DNA of 64,000 nucleotides. Source: Leptospira meyeri. GTDB taxonomy: Bacteria; Spirochaetota; Leptospiria; Leptospirales; Leptospiraceae. The stretch is taken from NCBI RefSeq assembly GCF_004368965.1, contig NZ_SORO01000001.1, positions 2,140,001-2,204,000 of the forward strand. Direction: 5' to 3'. The translations under genes were made by a program, and so were the position numbers. The notes under the pieces are model-generated. The model was not told where the DNA came from, did no database searches, and was given only the letters and a program-made list of their open reading frames with translations. Positions 17,306-26,133 of this stretch are shown piece after piece. How positions within the stretch are numbered: position 1 is the first letter of the stretch; every line of letters begins with the position of its first letter.

Positions 17306-17977
17306 TTACGAAACGACGATATCCGTTTTGGCTTGGGTGTATTTCCATTCCACAGCCACACGAATTAGTTTTTCGTTCTCAGTGATGCTGAGTTTGGATT
17401 TAATACGGGAACGCAAAGTTTCAATGGTGGAAGGAGCAAGACCCATATTGGCAGCAATTTCTTTGACCGGCATCCCTTCCCCAATCATGAGAAACACTTC
17501 CAATTCACGATTAGACAATCTGTCGATGGGATCTTTTTCGTCTTTTTGGGAAGCTCTGTATAAATGTCCGAGCAGTCGAGTTGCCTGGGACGAACTAACA
17601 AAATAATCTCCCTTAAGCACAGTGTGGATGGCTTCTACAATTTGTGTGGTTGTATCTTCTTTAAAAACATAACCCATCGCACCCAATTTAAAAGCACGAT
17701 CCACAAAGGTATCGTCCGTCAACATACTGATGATGATGACGGCAATATTTGGAAAAGTTGTTCTAAGACGTTTGAGTAACTGCAAACCATTTTGGTTTTG
17801 TTTGAGTTGGATATCGATTAACACCAAACTTGGTTGCAGTTTTTCTATATCATTAAATGATTTTTCAATGTTATCCGCACTCCCGATGCACTCTAAATCT
17901 TCCGATTTAGCAATTAGGTTTTGTAGTGCATCTACTACAAGAGGGTGGTCATCAACGATATAGACTTGTTTCTTCAT
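17306..17977 (-). CDS. NarL/FixJ-family response regulator
   Basis: 223 residues. The receiver domain (about 1-122) has the acidic pair in Y-I-V-D-D-H-P-L-V-V, the phosphoacceptor Asp in S-L-V-L-I-D-I-Q and the conserved Lys in Y-V-F-K-E-D. The output domain (about 150-215) is a LuxR/GerE helix-turn-helix with L-S-N-R-E-L-E-V-F-L-M-I-G-E-G and A-P-S-T-I-E-T-L-R-S-R-I. It should bind DNA after phosphorylation by a histidine kinase, but none is encoded in the window, so it is an orphan locally. It starts 11 nt after the pntB stop and is probably cotranscribed with the transhydrogenase genes. Confidence 0.9.
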   Translation of the reverse strand: MKKQVYIVDDHPLVVDALQNLIAKSEDLECIGSADNIEKSFNDIEKLQPSLVLIDIQLKQNQNGLQLLKRLRTTFPNIAVIIISMLTDDTFVDRAFKLGAMGYVFKEDTTTQIVEAIHTVLKGDYFVSSSQATRLLGHLYRASQKDEKDPIDRLSNRELEVFLMIGEGMPVKEIAANMGLAPSTIETLRSRIKSKLSITENEKLIRVAVEWKYTQAKTDIVVS

Positions 17978-17988
17978 ATTTTCCGGCT

Positions 17989-19386
17989 CTAAGATTCTTT
18001 TAAAGCTGTGATCATCTCTTGTGTTGCTTTTTTACCATCGCCAAACAACATCAAACAGTTGTCAGCAATGAAGAGTGGGTTGGGCACTCCTGCAAATCCT
18101 GGACTAAGGGATCGTTTGATCACAACAACTGTCTTAGCATTTCCAACATCCAAAATAGGCATACCAGCAATTGGTGACTTTGGATCTGTTTTTGCAAGAG
18201 GGTTTGTTACGTCATTCGCCCCATTGACTATCACAACATCAACATTTTCGAAAGTACTATTGATCTCGTCCATCTCTTTCAATCGATCATAAGGAATATC
18301 TGCTTCTGCAAGTAAAACGTTCATGTGACCAGGCATACGACCTGCCACTGGATGGATTGCAAATGTAACATCAATACCACGTGCGGTTAAAAGTTGGTAT
18401 AAGTCACGTACTGTGTGTTGTGCTTGCGCTACAGCCATACCATAACCAGGGACAATCACTACACTTCGTGCGACATCTAACAACATTGCCACTTCTTCAG
18501 CACTTGTCGATTTGACTTTACCAGAGTAAAAATCGCCATCATCTTTCATTTCTGTAGCGACAGCCCCGAATCCTCCGAAGAGTACATTCGTCAAACTACG
18601 ATTCATCGCTTTACACATGATTTGTGTTAGAATAATTCCAGAGGCACCTACAAGGGAACCCGAAATAATAAGAACATTATTATTAAGAACAAATCCTGTT
18701 GCAGATGCGGCAATCCCTGAATAAGAGTTAAGAAGAGAGATCACGACTGGCATGTCGGCTCCACCAATTGGAATCACAAGGAAGATACCAAGAAGTAAAC
18801 TCACACCACTGAGAATCCAATAAATGGATTCATCGGTTGGAACCAAACATCCATAAACACCAAGTCCAACAGCAGTAAGACCAACTAAGATTTTAACAAG
18901 TTGGTCGCCAGGATAACGAACCGCTTTTTCTGTAATAAAACCTTGTAACTTACCGAAGGCGATAAAACTTCCAGAGAAGGTAATCCCACCAACAATGGCA
19001 GAGAATACAATGGAAACAATCTCTTGGTAGTTGACTGCAAATGCATATTTGGGAATGGAAAGTTGTAAGGCAGCACCAGCTACAAAAACAGATGCAATCC
19101 CACCAAATCCGTTGAGGACGGCCACAAGTTGTGGCATAGCAGTCATTTGGATTTTGATGGCCAAAATGATTCCGATGAGTGATCCGATCAGAACCCCAAC
19201 AAGAATCCAATCATACGTTAAGATGGCTTGGTCAAAGAGAGTGGCAACAACTGCAATGAGCATACCCAAAGCACCGAGTAAATTTCCTCTGGTTGCTGTT
19301 TTAGGATGAGCCAACTGTTTGATTCCAACAATAAAAAGGATGGAAGCAACAAGGTAAGAAAGATTAAGAATACTGACTAGTTCCAT
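17989..19386 (-). CDS. pntB: Proton-translocating NAD(P) transhydrogenase subunit beta
   Basis: 465 residues. An N-terminal membrane domain with about nine helices (to roughly residue 270) is followed by the cytosolic NADP(H)-binding domain III. That domain has V-I-V-P-G-Y-G-M-A-V-A-Q-A-Q and later V-I-V-N-G-A-N-D-V-T-N-P, and its inverted NADP-binding fold is typical of PntB. The enzyme uses the proton gradient to reduce NADP+ with NADH, supplying NADPH. The start overlaps the preceding subunit gene by 1 nt (TAATG). The catalytic NAD-binding subunit is not next to it. Confidence 0.95.
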   Translation of the reverse strand: MELVSILNLSYLVASILFIVGIKQLAHPKTATRGNLLGALGMLIAVVATLFDQAILTYDWILVGVLIGSLIGIILAIKIQMTAMPQLVAVLNGFGGIASVFVAGAALQLSIPKYAFAVNYQEIVSIVFSAIVGGITFSGSFIAFGKLQGFITEKAVRYPGDQLVKILVGLTAVGLGVYGCLVPTDESIYWILSGVSLLLGIFLVIPIGGADMPVVISLLNSYSGIAASATGFVLNNNVLIISGSLVGASGIILTQIMCKAMNRSLTNVLFGGFGAVATEMKDDGDFYSGKVKSTSAEEVAMLLDVARSVVIVPGYGMAVAQAQHTVRDLYQLLTARGIDVTFAIHPVAGRMPGHMNVLLAEADIPYDRLKEMDEINSTFENVDVVIVNGANDVTNPLAKTDPKSPIAGMPILDVGNAKTVVVIKRSLSPGFAGVPNPLFIADNCLMLFGDGKKATQEMITALKES

Positions 19387-19676
19387 TATTTAGGTGCGTC
19401 CTTCTTCTTAAACATTCCGAGCATTCTATGAGTTACTAGAAACCCACCCACTACGTTGATCGTAGCAAAAATAACAGAGAGGAGTCCCAAAATTTTGGTG
19501 ATATTGCTCTCTTGGATCCCGGCAGCATAAAGCGCACCAATCAAGGTAATGCCGGAAATGGCGTTGGAACCCGACATAAGAGGGGTGTGGAGGATGGGAG
19601 GGATTTTTGTGATGATTTCAAATCCCACGAAGATCGCTAGGACGAAAATCGTGACGGCTGTAACAAATATTTCCAT
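19386..19676 (-). CDS. pntAB: NAD(P) transhydrogenase alpha subunit, membrane part
   Basis: 96 residues with three to four transmembrane helices, including F-V-G-F-E-I-I-T-K-I-P-P-I-L-H-T-P-L-M-S and G-S-N-A-I-S-G-I. This is the short membrane half of the split alpha subunit (PntAB/PntA2), as in three-subunit transhydrogenases. It pairs with PntB in the membrane. The NAD(H)-binding PntAA half would normally lie directly upstream. Here a gap of about 600 nt without a gene follows on that side, so that subunit must be encoded elsewhere if the enzyme is functional. Confidence 0.88.
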   Translation of the reverse strand: MEIFVTAVTIFVLAIFVGFEIITKIPPILHTPLMSGSNAISGITLIGALYAAGIQESNITKILGLLSVIFATINVVGGFLVTHRMLGMFKKKDAPK

Positions 19677-20282
19677 AAACTAGTAGTAGTTATGGAAAAA
19701 ATGGCCATTTTGGAAACAAAATTTTCAGGAATTTTACCCAAACTGGGGCCTGATCCTAGCTTTCAAACCTGATTTCCAGGGAAATGATTGCGATTCTTAA
19801 ATCGAAAGTAGAATCAAAACCGCAGGATCAGCTGTTGCAAAGCTAAGATTTCCACTCCCCACAGATGCAAAAAAGGATATTTTCCGAATACAATCGTTTT
19901 GAATCTTAAAGTTAGGTTGGAACTTATGTAAAAGATTTCAAAAAAAGAATATAACACCCGAGAAATAAAACCAAACAAATATTATACGAAATATATCACA
20001 TTTAGTTTATCAAAAAATTGAAGTTAGATTGTCCAGTTGAAGGACATTTAAACACAATTTTCTCTCTTATAACATTAATTTGACGAATTTTTCATCAATC
20101 TGTAGGGACTTCGCTAAGATACAAAATCATTCAAGAACAAGAAACACCATTCGTATTTTTATAATTCGATTGTAGGGAGGAAAAATAACTAAGGATTTCC
20201 CTAAAATAAATTGACTTGTTCTCCCAAATAGTCGACTCTTGCCGAGCAACTCTGGGGATTACCCTTTTATTGGAGAATTTTT
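19677..20282. other. 606-nt stretch without a recognisable gene
   Basis: This gap between the divergent pntAB and DUF1554 genes is AT-rich, especially from 19900 on. A short open run at 19799-19900 on the plus strand (read from I-E-S-R-I-K-T-A-G-S-A-V-A-K-L-R-F-P) has a gene-like composition but no start codon or family match. It may be a remnant or chance. The region must also hold the promoters of both flanking genes. TTGACT at 20211 resembles a -35 box, but no convincing -10 follows. Confidence 0.4.
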
Positions 20283-20993
20283 TTGCTAAAAATGAAAGAC
20301 TTATCAAATTTCCGATCGGATATTAAACTTATCATTGTTAGTTTTATCTGCTTCACTTTTGTCTCTTGTGAACCAAATAACTCAGACAATACGGCCGTAG
20401 CCAGTGCACTTGCACTCGTTACTAATAACAGTTCTTCTTCTAGTAGTTCAGCAACATCTTCCTGTGCAACCACGGGGACTTGTAAAATATTCATCTCAAA
20501 TCCAACTGCTCCTATGAATGCAGGTATTTCTGGCTTTGATAATCACTGTAACAATTCGGCAAATAAACCATCAGGTAGTCATACCTACAAAGCATTGATT
20601 TCAGATGGAGTAAAAAGAAGGGCCTGTTCTACAGCAAATTGCTCAGGTGGAACGTCTGAAAACATTGATTGGGTTCTCAAACCGAACCAACAATACAAAC
20701 GAAAAGATGGAACCACAATCATCGCAACTACAAATGCCAATGGTATTTTTGTTTCTTCACTGACCAATGTAATTGATCCAGATATGTTTGATGGAGCTAG
20801 TGATCATGTTTTCACGGGTGTAAATGCAGACTGGACTCCTGGTGATGATTGTTCTGATTGGACAGGAATTGGAAATGCGATGACAGGAGCATATCTTTAT
20901 GCTGATTTCCGAACTTTTGCAGAAAATTCAAGAAATTGTAATACTATGGTTGGAAATGTCTATAAAGGGAAAGCAATCTGTGTGGAACAATAA
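20283..20993 (+). CDS. DUF1554 lipoprotein
   Basis: 236 residues. The signal peptide is followed by the lipobox F-T-F-V-S-C (Cys29), then a serine-rich linker and a DUF1554 domain at about 75-236. That domain has C-K-I-F-I-S-N-P-T, R-R-A-C-S-T-A-N-C-S-G-G-T-S-E and the closing K-G-K-A-I-C-V-E-Q. The family is found mainly in Leptospira as putative surface lipoproteins. Its fold is related to collagen- or lectin-like C-terminal domains with paired cysteines, and its function is not established. The start is TTG at 20283, supported by GGAG 7 nt upstream; the ATG at 20292 is too far from that site. A damaged second copy follows. Confidence 0.82.
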   Translation: MLKMKDLSNFRSDIKLIIVSFICFTFVSCEPNNSDNTAVASALALVTNNSSSSSSSATSSCATTGTCKIFISNPTAPMNAGISGFDNHCNNSANKPSGSHTYKALISDGVKRRACSTANCSGGTSENIDWVLKPNQQYKRKDGTTIIATTNANGIFVSSLTNVIDPDMFDGASDHVFTGVNADWTPGDDCSDWTGIGNAMTGAYLYADFRTFAENSRNCNTMVGNVYKGKAICVEQ

Positions 20994-21061
20994 AAATCAG
21001 ATAAAATAGTTTTTTAGTAAATGATAAACATAAACTATTCTATCAGACTAATGAATGCAAT

Positions 21062-21116
21062 TGCCAAGAACACTAATCTTGGCAGAACCACTTTGGGTAT
21101 TACCCAAAGTATGGAG
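21062..21116 (+). promoter_or_regulatory. Two perfect hairpins in the leader of the DUF1554 copy
   Basis: TGCCAAGA / TCTTGGCA (21062-21069 and 21077-21084, 7-nt loop) is followed by CTTTGGGT / ACCCAAAG (21091-21098 and 21102-21109, 3-nt loop). The ribosome site GGAG at 21113 comes next, 7 nt before TTG 21124. The first DUF1554 gene has a related leader (20238-20275) with weaker pairing and the same GGAG-N7-TTG spacing. They may be a terminator for the upstream gene or part of a shared translational control leader. Confidence 0.45.
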
Positions 21117-21123
21117 TACTAGT

Positions 21124-21712
21124 TTGAAATATTTTAGAAATTTCTCAAATTCCTTACTAAATGTTACATGAATCCTAATTACCCTAGAGTGTTTGACACT
21201 CATGTCTTGTGAGGCAAAAAACTCAGACAATACGATAACAACCAGTGCACTTGCTCTTGTTACAAATAACAACTCTAACTCTAATTCCACAGTGACCTAC
21301 ACAAGCAGTGTATTTTGTAAAATCTTTGTTACCAACAGTATCATTCCCTACAACGCAGGTATTACTGGTTTTGCTTCACATTGTACAAGTGCGTCGTACA
21401 AAGCTATGGCTTCCGATGGTACCACGAGAAGAGCATGTTCAACTGCGAATTGTTCCAGTGGTACCTCAGAACAGATCAATTGGGTTTTAAAAACGAATAC
21501 GATTGAACAAAATCAACTTTATGGAAGTTACACAGTGGTCACTGGACTTAGTACAGACTGGACGAGTGGGCATGCCTTTACAGATTGGTCTGGAACTGGG
21601 AATGGTTGGTATGGCGACTATTCAGAGTTAAATTCTAGTTTTTGTAGATAGTTGGGCCAATGCTGCCACCATGACAACTCTCTCAGGAAAACTCATCTGC
21701 GTAGAACAATGA
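21124..21712 (+). pseudogene. Decayed DUF1554 lipoprotein paralogue
   Basis: The intended start is TTG 21124 with GGAG at 21113, the same spacing as in the neighbouring intact copy. Three lesions separate it from a working gene. An in-frame TGA at 21169 falls inside the signal peptide, just before I-L-I-T-L-E-C-L-T-L-M-S-C. About 26 residues corresponding to the middle of the intact copy are missing after N-W-V-L-K. A +1 frameshift in the T5 run near 21640 ends the frame at 21651. Removing one T there restores V-D-S-W-A-N-A-A-T-M and the family ending G-K-L-I-C-V-E-Q at 21712. From TTG 21193 a 152-residue fragment stays open, but without a full signal peptide. Confidence 0.8.
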
Positions 21713-21802
21713 TGTTAAAACCAAAGATTCGATAGAAAAACACATTCCTAAATTGTTTTGACAGAATTATGGGAACCAGTACCCTCTTTGGTGGTTCCCA
21801 AT

Positions 21803-23530
21803 ATGAAATCCTTTTTGTTTTTCCCCATCTTCCTTCTCAATTGCCAGGTCAGTTGGTATCACACTCGTGTATCACCAAACCAATCGAGAGAAATCCCAAT
21901 TGCGCAAGGGGGAAACCTCTTCGGAGAAACAGGAACATCCTGTTTTTTCTCAAATTTAAAATTCCAAGAATCTGATTCTTCCAATGAATTCACACAAACA
22001 AACCTTCCACTCATTGACACACAGTTCATAGAAAATATTCGAACCAATTTAAAACTTAAAAATTCAAATACAAGACATATCAAACAAATTCATGGAATTC
22101 CTAAGTCTTGGCCTTACACCAAAGAATTAGAATCGTTTCGTACAGATAAGTCCTTCGAAAGATTCAAAACAATTCAAAATATGACGGCAGATCCCCAAGA
22201 TAAAAAAACACTACTCAAATATGCTGAAATCATCGATGCAGATACTTTCCTCTATGCAGACGATCTTTCGAATCTCTTTCGTGAGGTAGAAAACTGTGAC
22301 ACTTACTATAATTTGTATTATGTTAGAAGGGAAAAGGATAACTATAACCTTATTTTATTTTTAATTTCTCTCGGAATCATTCCAACAGTAAACTATGAAA
22401 ATCATTATTTTACCGTATTCAAAAGAAGATCTTTCGAAACCGCACCGACTCTAACGACATATAAGTTTGGCTATAGAAGAGTTCTTACTTGGCTTCTTTT
22501 GCCAACATTTAATTTTTTTAATGAAGTAGAAAACTATAACAAAGATTATCGTTTTGTGGATCATACAAAAGATCAATTCTTAGCTGCCTTAGAAAACAAA
22601 AATAGCCAACCTTTGCCCATCAAACGATTAAATCCTGTGTATGGCGATGTCCTAGGTGGAACTTATATTTCTGATTCTAATCTTTTTACAACGCAAATCC
22701 CTGTGGATACAAGATTTGCTGTCATTCGCGACGGCAAAAGAAATGTTAGTTTTTTTGATCCAATTCACGGACTTTTTAAAATCCAAGCCATCAATGTGAA
22801 TCAAAAAATTCATTCCGATATCATCACCGACGGAATTGAAAAAACACTAAAAACATTTATAACGACTAACCTCATTGATAAAATTAAGAAGAACTATCCA
22901 AAATCTGGAATCATTCACGAATCCTATTTGTCTGAATATCGGGATGGAACATATACTTTTACTTTAGAAATTGCGAAACCGGATGTAGAGAAAGATCAGT
23001 TTAAAAAAGAATATTATGTATTTTCTTGTTTTAAATCCCAAAGTCAAATTTATATTCTATCGAGAAGTTTGCCAAATGAAACAAACTTAGAAGTTTTACC
23101 AAAGTTAGCAGAAACAAGTATTTTAGATTTTTATCCTAACATTACATTCCAATCCAAATATATAGAACCCAAACCACTTGAATTAGATGTCGCCGTGAAT
23201 GGTGAAAAGAAAAGAAACACGAACGAATATGATGATGACAACGATGAGGATGATGAGGATGATGAGGATGATGAGGAAGAAGAAGAGGATGAAGAACTTG
23301 CAGGAGGTGGTGGCGGGGGAGGAGCCAGTGCAGAAATGGACCTCAGCGGACTACTATCTCTCTTAAAAGAAAGGACTTACATACCAAAAGGAAAAATGGA
23401 TATCAAACCTGGCCGCTTTAAGTTCAATAACGCCCGGTTTAATGCACCAAAATTTAATACAGGATCAAGGTTTCATGTCAAACCGGGACGTACCAAAAAC
23501 TTTTCCCGACCGGCAAAATGGCGACGTTAA
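21803..23530 (+). CDS. Large putative lipoprotein with acidic, glycine and basic tail
   Basis: About 575 residues. The ATG at 21803 gives M-K-S-F-L-F-F-P-I-F-L-L-N-C, a short leader with a lipobox-like end; the TTG at 21758 would hide it. Residues 20-475 are unrecognised, with several N/D-K-rich strands and a hydrophobic patch (Y-N-L-I-L-F-L-I-S-L-G-I-I-P). The C-terminus has three zones: an unbroken Asp/Glu run of about 30 residues (23228-23299) built on GAT/GAG/GAA codons, seven glycines, and a basic tail of about 60 residues with spaced K-P-G-R and R-F-N motifs. The charge split suggests self-association or polymer binding. No family was identified. Confidence 0.65.
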   Translation: MKSFLFFPIFLLNCQVSWYHTRVSPNQSREIPIAQGGNLFGETGTSCFFSNLKFQESDSSNEFTQTNLPLIDTQFIENIRTNLKLKNSNTRHIKQIHGIPKSWPYTKELESFRTDKSFERFKTIQNMTADPQDKKTLLKYAEIIDADTFLYADDLSNLFREVENCDTYYNLYYVRREKDNYNLILFLISLGIIPTVNYENHYFTVFKRRSFETAPTLTTYKFGYRRVLTWLLLPTFNFFNEVENYNKDYRFVDHTKDQFLAALENKNSQPLPIKRLNPVYGDVLGGTYISDSNLFTTQIPVDTRFAVIRDGKRNVSFFDPIHGLFKIQAINVNQKIHSDIITDGIEKTLKTFITTNLIDKIKKNYPKSGIIHESYLSEYRDGTYTFTLEIAKPDVEKDQFKKEYYVFSCFKSQSQIYILSRSLPNETNLEVLPKLAETSILDFYPNITFQSKYIEPKPLELDVAVNGEKKRNTNEYDDDNDEDDEDDEDDEEEEEDEELAGGGGGGGASAEMDLSGLLSLLKERTYIPKGKMDIKPGRFKFNNARFNAPKFNTGSRFHVKPGRTKNFSRPAKWRR

Positions 23531-23550
23531 AAAGAAACGTCCATTCAGAC

Positions 23551-24678
23551 TTACTTAGGAAGATTCAGAAGAACAGAATTTATCTCAGGCATACAACGTC
23601 CCGATAGATGAGCTGCATCTTGAAAATAATCGCAACGAATTTTTCCTTCTTCGTTTAAATCAACAAATCTCGTAGAAGTTTTATTTGCGAGTGATTGTAT
23701 CTTTGATTTCCAGGATGAATAAAATGTAGATGCAACATAAAAGTTTGTTAAATTTTTATGAACTTTAGGAATCCATAAAACAACAGGGATTTGATTTTTT
23801 TTACATCTCTCGATTATTTTTTCTAAAAAGAATAAATTGTCCTCATTCAATGAATAGTTTCCATAAAATTCATTTTTAAGAACATCAACTAACATCACAG
23901 TTTTTAAATAAGTATCTGTATCATTTGCCGGCTTTAAGTAAAAGTCATTAAAACTATCAGGTGAGTATGGTAATTCTTCTCTATTAGTTTTTGTATCAAA
24001 GGCATTAGCGAATGGATCCACAGACATCTGGTTCGTAGGCATAAAATTCTTAAGTAATTCTGCATTTTTATCTTTGGTTCCGAAAAGATTTGTAGAAATT
24101 GCTTTTGTTGAAATTTTATATCGACTTAATGAAAATAATCGAGAAAAGAAATATTCTTTTGCAAAATCAGATGGCAATTCATTAAAATATTGAATGGCAA
24201 ATTCAAGAGGCATTCCTTCTAATAAAGTTATATTATAAAAGCGGTTCTTTTTGTTAAAAGAAAAAGCGGATACTTCCAGAAAAACAACATCTGGTTTATA
24301 TTGTTTGTCCATCAATTGATTGAAGCGTGTATAATAAATTAATGGATTGGAACCAGGGGCAGCATATCCAAAAAACTTATACTCATCCAAACTCTTTTTC
24401 TGATTTTCACTAATGAAATCTGAATGGTGGTTATAATCAGAAGTTGCAAATTGATAAAATATAAAAGAACGAGAAGTTCCAAAGGCCCAAATCTTTTTTT
24501 TATCCTGATACTTGGGATCTTCAAGGTAAGAAGCAGAAATATTCTTAAAAGATTCTACGTAAGGATTTCCAATATTTTCTTCTGTTAAGAAATTTCTAAC
24601 GGAAGGGATTAAAATGATTTTATCTAATCCGAAAAAAAAGAGAAATAATAACAGTATCCTAAATTTTTTAAGTATCAT
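23551..24678 (-). CDS. DUF1574 / AlgJ-like SGNH protein
   Basis: 375 residues with one N-terminal membrane anchor (about 5-24) and an extracytoplasmic domain. I-W-A-F-G-T-S-R-S-F-I-F at about residue 64 has a Ser in the place of the SGNH block I nucleophile. D-A-A-H-L-S-G-R-C near the C-terminus supplies the D-x-x-H pair. DUF1574 proteins are common in Leptospira and usually sit next to an MBOAT acyltransferase, as here (10 nt upstream). The likely role is transfer of an acyl group, exported by the MBOAT partner, onto an extracellular glycan; the acceptor is unknown. Confidence 0.8.
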   Translation of the reverse strand: MILKKFRILLLFLFFFGLDKIILIPSVRNFLTEENIGNPYVESFKNISASYLEDPKYQDKKKIWAFGTSRSFIFYQFATSDYNHHSDFISENQKKSLDEYKFFGYAAPGSNPLIYYTRFNQLMDKQYKPDVVFLEVSAFSFNKKNRFYNITLLEGMPLEFAIQYFNELPSDFAKEYFFSRLFSLSRYKISTKAISTNLFGTKDKNAELLKNFMPTNQMSVDPFANAFDTKTNREELPYSPDSFNDFYLKPANDTDTYLKTVMLVDVLKNEFYGNYSLNEDNLFFLEKIIERCKKNQIPVVLWIPKVHKNLTNFYVASTFYSSWKSKIQSLANKTSTRFVDLNEEGKIRCDYFQDAAHLSGRCMPEINSVLLNLPK

Positions 24679-24688
24679 AAAAGTATTC

Positions 24689-26071
24689 CTAAAACTGAAA
24701 GTAAATGAACTGTGCTGAATTTGAAGCTAATGTTAAAACTAACACACCACACAATAGTGCTAGTCCAGGTAACAATAACTTTCTGTATTCAAATTTTAAA
24801 CTCAATCGAGATTGGAAGTATTCATAGGTATGTAATAAAAATCCAACGGCAATTAATCTAAATAACTTTGGAGTTTCAGGCATTCTGGCTCCACTCTGAG
24901 AAACCAAATTCTGAACGATGGATTGAATGTCCCGGATGTGTTCGATTCTAAAAAAGATCCATGCTAAACAAACAAGATGGAATACAACTAAACCTTTGAA
25001 AATTTGAATGAAAACATTCTGAGCATTCGGTTTATTATTCGTAATCACCCTTTCGATGATAAGATAAAGTCCATGTAAGGCCCCCCAAACTAGGAAAGTA
25101 TAGTTTGCACCATGCCATAAACCGCCAAGAATCATCGTAATGAGTAAATTAAAATATGTTCTAAAATTTCCGAATCGATTTCCACCTAACGCAATATATA
25201 AATAGTCTCGTAACCACTGCGAAAGTGTGATATGCCATCTTTGCCAAAACTCTTTTAGGGATGTTGAGAAATATGGTGCATTAAAGTTTACGGGAATATC
25301 ATACCCTAACAACAAAGCCAATCCTCTGGCAATATCGCAATAACCAGAAAAGTCGCAATAAATTTGAATGGCAAAACCATAAACAGATACCAATGCACTG
25401 AACGTATCGAAATTTTCTGGATGACTAAAGAAAGGTTCAATGATGGGAGAAATATTATCTGCAATGATCACTTTTTTTAAAACGCCAAGTAGAATCAAAT
25501 ATCCACCTGCATTATAAGGTAGTTCGAGGAATCTTTTTTTACTATGTAACTGTTTAAAAAAATCTGTATGTCTCATGATTGGTCCAGCAATCAACTGCGG
25601 AAAAAACATGATAAAGATTGTAAAATCTTCTAAGGAAACTTTGGATTTAATTTTTCCTCTATACACATCGATTTGAAATGCCAAAATTTGGAATGTGTAA
25701 AAACTAATGGCAAGTGGAAGGATGATGTTGGGGAGTTTTGTTGTTACTTCTATAATTTGTTGAAATCCAAAAATGTCGGTTACTATGTTAATGAGGAAAT
25801 AGAAGTATTTAAAAAACACCAAATTCAACATGTTTAAAATGACTACGAGTGTAATTTTTGTTTTATTGAATTGGTAGTTAGAGAAATGATAAAATATAAA
25901 GTTAATGAATACGATAAGGAGGAAGTGAACTAAAAAAAATACATCCCAATATCCATAAAATATCAAAGAACCCAGTAGAATTGTTAGCTTCTGAAATCTG
26001 GAATTTAGCTGCCAATAAACAGTGTATAAAACAACAAAAAAGAGAACAAATACTAATGAATTAAATAACAC
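24689..26071 (-). CDS. MBOAT-family membrane O-acyltransferase (AlgI-like)
   Basis: 460 residues with about ten membrane segments. It has the MBOAT core F-S-G-Y-C-D-I-A-R-G, F-W-Q-R-W-H-I-T-L-S-Q-W-L and the catalytic histidine in G-G-L-W-H-G-A-N-Y-T-F-L. Proteins of this type move an acetyl group across the membrane for alginate, cellulose or LPS acetylation. The start is GTG at 26071 with AGGA 8 nt upstream. It is followed 10 nt later by the DUF1574 partner and preceded 62 nt upstream by an SGNH lipoprotein, giving a three-gene O-acylation group. Confidence 0.9.
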   Translation of the reverse strand: MLFNSLVFVLFFVVLYTVYWQLNSRFQKLTILLGSLIFYGYWDVFFLVHFLLIVFINFIFYHFSNYQFNKTKITLVVILNMLNLVFFKYFYFLINIVTDIFGFQQIIEVTTKLPNIILPLAISFYTFQILAFQIDVYRGKIKSKVSLEDFTIFIMFFPQLIAGPIMRHTDFFKQLHSKKRFLELPYNAGGYLILLGVLKKVIIADNISPIIEPFFSHPENFDTFSALVSVYGFAIQIYCDFSGYCDIARGLALLLGYDIPVNFNAPYFSTSLKEFWQRWHITLSQWLRDYLYIALGGNRFGNFRTYFNLLITMILGGLWHGANYTFLVWGALHGLYLIIERVITNNKPNAQNVFIQIFKGLVVFHLVCLAWIFFRIEHIRDIQSIVQNLVSQSGARMPETPKLFRLIAVGFLLHTYEYFQSRLSLKFEYRKLLLPGLALLCGVLVLTLASNSAQFIYFQF

Positions 26072-26133
26072 TTCGAATATCCTAATTATTGGTTAATTGT
26101 TTCCATACCTTAGGTTAGTGTAAATACATTTTA

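Noticed and set aside
23220..23300. GAT/GAG triplet run as a microsatellite or CRISPR-like array
   Set aside because: It is continuous coding sequence for an acidic segment, with no spacers and no cas genes in the window.
23523..23541. GACGTT / AACGTC hairpin at the end of the acidic-tail lipoprotein gene
   Set aside because: Six base pairs overlapping the stop codon with no T-run; not enough for a terminator call.
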